A program made the translations under genes and the position numbers. From Alectoria sarmentosa (Eukaryota > Ascomycota > Lecanoromycetes > Lecanorales > Parmeliaceae), in the NCBI GenBank assembly GCA_009733775.1, contig WOGZ01000013.1, positions 186,001 through 250,000 on the forward strand: a stretch of 64,000 nucleotides of DNA. The letters are read 5' to 3'. Below the pieces are notes generated by a model. That model saw only the letters and a list, made by a program, of their open reading frames with translations. It ran no database searches and was not told the DNA's origin. This document shows positions 58,520 to 64,000 of the stretch, one piece after another; the stretch's first letter is position 1, and every line of letters starts with the position of its first letter.

Positions 58520-58886
58520 ATTGGAGAGCGCGAGCTCTAAGAGCCACCGTATGCTATGGCTGCGGGGACTTCAGGGACAGTGGTAAGGTAGGATAGACGA
58601 TGTTGGTGTTGGAGGCGAATTGTTGATGAATTAACAATTCTTGGCGGCGATCTAAATCTAGATTAATACCTATTTTTCCAATGTGTTGACCTTCCAAAAA
58701 GATGCAACGCGTCCACCGCATCCTGATCAAACAGTTTGCAATATTTCCTTCCGTCACGGCGTGATCGATAAAACATAATCCCCCCCTTCAAACCCATCTT
58801 CAGGCTTTCGCATACCCTTCTGGATACCCATCCTCGTACGATACGGCTATCTCAATCTCTTGAACGGACACACCAACCGACGCAAC

Positions 58887-59807
58887 ATGGCGAAAGATCC
58901 TCATCAAATCCGCTGCAGGATCCGACCAATTATATGGACAAGGGCACAATTCGAGCAGCGACATGGAGATATTACGATCTACGCAAAGCAGCTGATAGAA
59001 AAAAATTCCGCCAAAAGCATCGACGTTGACAAAGAAGACGTCGTCCATATTTGGTGGTGGCTGATCGATGATGTATTTCCCAAGGGTGACCCTGATCGCG
59101 AACAGTGCATGTCGCAGGTGAGTTGTGTCTCGCAGCTTCACTCGTGCTGAATATGGAGCTGACTGGCGGTCCTGTCATAGAGGAACTGCCCTAATTTCCA
59201 TTAATTTTGGGTCGAGCGCGACGGGCAGAACAGGTATCATGAGCAGCAAGACGACGAAGGCTTTCATCGCGCTCACCGTCCAACAACTCGTGCAGAGAGA
59301 AGAACTCATCCAGGAGTGGTTGTACTGGCGAAAGACGGTCTAGAGACGTTGGTACCTGGTATCGAATTTGCCGCATTGGAGGACATCGAATACTCAACCT
59401 TTGTGCGGGGAGTCCTAGAGGCCAACCCGGAAAGAATCATTACGCTCCGCGAAATGCAACTTTTGTGGAATGCAATGGTCCACAATATTTTCAGATTCGA
59501 GTGCCGTTGTGTCAAAGAACCCAAAGTCAACGAATTGCTCGTTCCGAATCTCGATGGCCATATTACTCTTACTGATAGTGGACAGAGTATGGTAGTCAAC
59601 GGCTTTGGCCAAGCAAAGTATGATCAGCTTGTCTTGGACGTCAGAAGTGGCGTACCTCCCACACGGCCTACAACATCAATGACGCTGCCTATCCGTGAAT
59701 CCAAACGTCCGCGCGAGATAAGGACCGAGGATAGCAGGTCAGAGATTGAAGATGATTGTTTTGTTGGGGCGCCAGAGGTTCTCACAAATCCTGAAAACCG
59801 TCGATGA
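58887..59807 (+). pseudogene. Two-domain family member K, single nonsense codon
   Basis: Exon 1 (58887-59117) is a clean N-domain: RIRPIIWTRAQFEQRHGDIT, a helix, VVHIWWWLIDDVFPKGDPD and CMSQ at a GTGAGT donor. Exon 2 from about 59181 reads RNCPNFH, then TAA at 59202-59204, then FWVERDGQNRYHEQQ, so the stop falls inside the junction motif (C-P-x4-F-W). The frame then stays open to a TGA-terminated end at 59807 and contains the second domain EDIEYSTFVRGVLEANPE and MQLLWNAMVHNIFRF. The usual intron after it is absent and the tail is charged (RESKRPREIRTEDSRSEIE). A single C to T (CAA to TAA) would explain the break. Confidence 0.62.
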
Positions 59808-60990
59808 GGGATTACTGATTCGAGCCAACAGGACGACTCACAAATTGGGCATAGACCGAAGAAGAGACCACACGTTGAAAATAGCTCCAATACGCGTCTG
59901 GTGCTCGATTCAGAAGAGGGTAACACTCCCAGTGGGGACTTCAGGCACGATGATTGTCAAGATTTAGGTACGTGATATGGAGGACGCTTGATTACTACTC
60001 CTCAAAACTTCCATGTAAACTTGGTGATGTAGCCGACACGCCCAAAAGTCGCAGCTGAAAAGTGGCCGAGAACCCAAATTCTGACAAGGATAATACCGAA
60101 GAGTTGGTAGAAGCCTGGAGTCTTTGAGGTTCTTCAGCAGAGTGTCAAAAGAGAGGGGACATGCGAACGGATACGTTAAGGATCTTCTGGGTATCTAGTG
60201 GCACTGTGGACGGAGTGGAGGCTGGATGATGCGGTTTTTGATGTAGGAGTGGTGATTATGAGTTGTCAGAGTGCCTGTGGACATGTAACCCACGGGTGAT
60301 TTTGCCGATGATGAGCAAGAGACATGTCCAGCTTTTAATTCAAAAAAATGGTTTCGCTTAATTTTCATGTTGAAATCCGAATACCTCCTAATTCTGTAGA
60401 AATGATCTATCGATGCTATGGTGCAGAGGATTATCATACAAAAATCATGCCTTGTCCATAAACCAATTCTATCCACATTAGCTGAATTGAAGTGCGCGTC
60501 ATCTGATTTCCGAATATCTCCACAGTGCCAAGGAGAAGTAGAGGAGCGATATAACACTATCACAGGAGGCGAGCGGCATAATCAAGAGCAACTTGAACAA
60601 AGACCAAGAACAACCAAAAAAAAAGAGGAGGAGTAGGGCGTCCAACAACTAGCAAACCTCCGACAGAGGTGACACTAATGAATTCACAGCCGCAGGGGAA
60701 TTTGGCCTTTGTCTGTGAACCCGCTAACATCGAACCCAAGCTAAATTTTGGGCTAGCGTGGTTTATCTGAAATCTATTAGCAGGATGAAAACTGTACCAG
60801 AGGGGCTTACCGATACATATGGCAGCTCCTAACTTTAATTATAATGCAACCGAATTAGTTCAAATATTGATTAGATAAGAAAATTGATCAGATAATCGCC
60901 GGCTGCGGCGACAAGTAGCCTTGCTGCCAGTCCACGCTCACAACACTGAACAGGACCTCCTCAACCCTTCTACATACACCGCGTACCATC
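59808..60990. other. Intergenic region
   Basis: About 1.2 kb with only short frames; no gene recognised. Confidence 0.45.
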
Positions 60991-62132
60991 ATGGGGAGAA
61001 AGCGAAGAAACCCAGAGGAAGCTACCGAGCTCGGTATCATCCCAATACATTACTCAAAGCGTGATTTTGAAGAGCGCAACAAATCTATCATAGATTTCAC
61101 CGAGGCCCTCATGGCTCGCAATCGAAATTTGAACGGACGCGAGCTATTCAAGAACGAAGTAACGTCACAGTATACGCTCACGATTCTGCAAGAGTACGCG
61201 ACAGTGGACCCCAGAAGCTTTGAGCTTCTTGGCCAAGTACGTTCTCATCCCACGTGCACATTCAGTATTGCAGGTGATTAACGCGCGATTCACAGGTGGA
61301 GAGCCCAGCCTACCATGGTTATTGGTCAAAGCTCGCAAACAATGCAAAATTCCCAGAAAGGCAAGAAAAGGTTGACAGGTATACTTTTCGGAAGTCAACA
61401 CGCAAGCTACCTCCAGCGCTGATCAAGCAATATCCTTACCGCGTCGTCCTGGAGAGCAAGGCCCTGGGCATCGTCATCGTACAGGATATTTCCCTTCACG
61501 GAATGCACCAGATCTCTTTCAAGGAGATCGTGAGTTCGGTCCTGAAGGCGAATATGGAGATCGACTCGCTGCACCTTTATGTGCGTCAGCTTTGGGTCGC
61601 GATTATTTGCAAGGTGTACTACTTCGAGGACTTTGCGAATCAACAACGCAAGCTCGAAGAGGTATGTTGTCGTTGTCGAACAAGCACTTACTCCATGCCA
61701 AGGGCTGACTTCTGGTGATACCTGCAGATGGATGCCTTGAATATGGAAGTCAATGATCTGTTGGAGGGCTACCGCCTATCTCACCAGAACTTCCAGTCAA
61801 ATAGCGCCCTCGGTTTCTCGTCAAGCCTCGAGTCCCAACCACAATCCCAAAGCAAGGCATCTACGGACAAGGTCAGTACTACGAAGGGCAAGAAGAGGCC
61901 AGCGGAGGAAGCGCTGAAGCAGAAGCAGAAGGGCGAGAAAGATGAGGGCAAAGAGGAGGTCAGCGATGCAGGTGAATTTCCGTCTGATAAACGGCAGAAG
62001 CAGACGAAGACAGAAGGGAGTCAATGGCAAGGCTTTGCTGAAGAGCTAGATCTGGCAGGCGCCACCTCCACCGCAGCCCCGGTCTTCTTTCAATTCACAG
62101 ACACAGCCTTGCCGCTCAGATTTAAAAGCTGA
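60991..62132 (+). CDS. Two-domain family member L, intact full-length type
   Basis: Three exons (60991-61236, 61296-61661, 61728-62132), all phase 0, give 338 residues. Exon 1 is the N-domain: TELGIIPIHYSKRDFEERNK, a helix (IIDFTEALMARNRN), a variable block and FELLGQ. Exon 2 opens VESPAYHGYWSKLANN and carries the second domain: MHQISFKEIVSSVLKANMEI, then YVRQLWVAIICKVYYFED and KLEE at the next intron. Exon 3 is charged and disordered with NLS-like runs (KGKKRPAEEALKQKQKG, SDKRQKQTKTEG). No defect seen. Together with member G it defines the family's full layout. Confidence 0.8.
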
Positions 62133-64000
62133 CTACCGTCATTAGTATATTTCGTGGTCAAGGAGTGGAGGGGTTTGGTGCTTTGGAAGAAGGATGGACG
62201 GAGAAAGAAGTGTCGTTGAGACAAGACTTTGCGGGTATTTTTCCTAGCTTCTCCGTCCTCAACGTATGAATCCATCTGGGTATGACTTTACATGGCGAAT
62301 CAGTCCACAATTGAAGACGGCACTCCCTCAACCTTTTCGTTAACGTCCATACCGATTCGATACTGCTATACAACTATGTCGTGTTCTCCCTTGCGACAGA
62401 ATCCCAAGAGTCTAACCCAATACTTCCACTCCATTTCAGGACCGTTCTCTGCCGCCTCCATTCTATATTCCTCGAAATTTCTCATCATTGATACGAGATG
62501 CTGAGAAGCAAGTAAAGAAGCGTCGACATAATTGCAAGGAAATCAAGCTCCCTGACTATGTTTAAATGCCACCCCCTCCTTCGTCGTTCACCCCGCAAGA
62601 AGCCTTCGCGAACTCGTGTATCCCGCTCTTACCTCTCGGAAAAAGCTTTGCTGCACCCGAGGTGATGATTTGGGGGGCCAGGCTGATGATACCACCGCCT
62701 GGATTGCGCACAAGTAAGTCCGCCCCAGAAGAAGCGTTAGCAAAATAGGAAATGCCATCGGAAGACATGAGGTCGACGTATGGAGGAGCTTAGGCCTCCG
62801 AGCTGAAAGGTATCTTCGAGGATGCCACTAATGGTTCCTTCCCCCTCTTCTTCCAAAACTGCTAGTATTGACTGTTTCATAGCAATGAAGGAGCTGTAGT
62901 ATAAGTTTTTAGGCAGATGAATGTTTGCTGTAGGTGTGAAGCAGTCTGTGGATTGCTTGAAATTTGCTAAAGTGGAGACGATCCAGAGCATAGAGCTGAT
63001 CCTCTGCCATCCCTTGGCTAGCTCTCGTGTGGATAGTTGTGTGCCTAACAGTATTCCGCATACAGATCGAGAAAATCCATGCTTTTGCATTCATGGCTTC
63101 GTACCCAGTGACGCTTCTAGGTCATAGAAAAGAAACCTGGGGCTCTTTTCTTCGCAGAGCTGACGATTCGGGTGCCAAAGTGCGATCGTGTTCTGTTGTG
63201 TGACTTCATGTTCGACAGCTCGCATTTGCTCACGTGTCAGTTGCGAGACCTGAAGGTCTCCACACCACACCTGGCTTTTTAAGGCAACATTTAGTGGTTC
63301 GACATTGAGCCAACTCGACACGGTTTCTTTAATCCTTCTCATTTGGGTCCAGTTGAAATATCGCCAAATCCATTCCCCGAGAGTAACGCAACGAGTCGAC
63401 CTCGCGAGCGCCGTGACCTGCGAACACCAGCGTATTTCCATCATGGATAAGGAGCATTAGATCCAACAGTCATTTCGGCCAGCCTTCTACGCAGCTTTGA
63501 CATAGGTACCATTCTACCCTGTTACTGCATCCTGAAAGAAGAAAAAAATGCTTCTTAGCCAAAGTTATTGATTGGTGATAAGGGATCGTCAGCTCCTCCC
63601 ATACTCTTGACAACATGAGGACAGGATCATGATGCCCAAGGTAGAGTAAGACGATGACCGAAATGTCAGCAAGAAGCCAAGCCAGGTCAACCATGTCAAG
63701 TTCATCAATTTTGATGAGGGGAAGATCCAACGTAGGGAGAGCTCATGGATAAGATGCGGTGGTACCGCAGACACACTCTCATCCGCCGACTCTGCCCCCT
63801 TCTTCAGGATCGCCGTTTCCAGATAGACCGTTAGAATCCGACAACAAGTTTAAGGGATTGGCCGCCCATATTTCGCATATCCAGCTTCTCATGCTGAAGA
63901 ATTTATGCCAGCTAGCTTTTCGCCCGAGGGATTTGCTGAATAGTTCGACTTCCTTCTTTTTAGTTTCTTTCTCCGGAGGGGGCGCACGTGGAAAGATCGT
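62133..64000. other. Right-end region, no secure gene
   Basis: Two minus-strand frames, 63470-63730 (86 codons, MDLPLIKIDELDMVDLAWLL) and 63091-63444 (117 codons, MMEIRWCSQVTALARS), might be exons of one gene but show no recognisable domain. The region also holds copy 2 of the dispersed repeat. Confidence 0.25.
62838..62960. repeat. Dispersed repeat, copy 2
   Basis: Partner of 53128-53265, in the same orientation; see that entry for shared blocks. Confidence 0.6.

Noticed and set aside
62292..62504. Possible further family N-domain (SIPIRYCYTTM)
   Set aside because: Only the IPIRY block resembles member L; no helix, Y-W motif or exon-end LEQ follows.
1..64000. CRISPR arrays, operons and ribosome-binding sites
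   Set aside because: The window is eukaryotic by intron content and gene families; no regularly spaced direct repeats with spacers occur.

Overview
This window reads as nuclear DNA of a filamentous ascomycete (Pezizomycotina; a leotiomycete is my guess, not shown). Reasons: genes are split by short introns (about 50-90 nt, GTRAGT donors, CTAAC-like branch sites, YAG acceptors), and the gene set includes a HET-domain protein, a fungal rhodopsin-type membrane protein, a sedolisin and two MFS transporters. Several copied genes carry stop codons of the C-to-T type expected from repeat-induced point mutation (RIP). All exon structures below were built by eye from reading frames and splice sites.

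Layout. (1) 1-16.6 kb is ordinary, dense gene space: a disordered nuclear-type protein cut by the left edge, a DUF1295-type membrane protein, a GCIP-domain protein divergent from actin-related protein 6 (ARP6), an F-box-like cysteine-rich protein, two small one-TM candidates, a 513-residue unknown protein with five 10-residue repeats, and a secreted sedolisin. (2) 16.6-41 kb is gene-poor, with decayed copies, palindromic repeats, a MITE with perfect 42-bp ends and one intact HET gene. (3) 42-52.3 kb is normal gene space again: Dal5-type MFS permease, rhodopsin-type protein, kynurenine aminotransferase, a small MITE and a DHA1-type MFS transporter. (4) 53-62.2 kb returns to the pattern of region 2.

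The main discovery candidate is an expanded family of small multi-exon genes that I do not recognise, scattered on both strands from 17.9 to 62.1 kb. Exon 1 carries an N-terminal domain with a core like (P)-V-I-Y-T-x3-F-E, then D-I-x2-Y-W, and ends in L-[EG]-Q at a phase-0 intron. Exon 2 often opens V-x-[SC]-P-x4-[FY]-W and carries a second domain with F-x2-V-x3-[LV]-x-A-N followed by L-W-x-A-[IV], ending at another phase-0 intron. The last exons are disordered, charged and rich in nuclear-localisation-like motifs. Four members look intact (31289-32153, 32937-34254, 57616-58519, 60991-62132); a fifth, divergent gene (22451-23691) shares the second domain. At least six others are broken by nonsense codons, frameshifts or truncation. 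The family looks nuclear, fast-evolving and subject to copy decay; its function is unknown.
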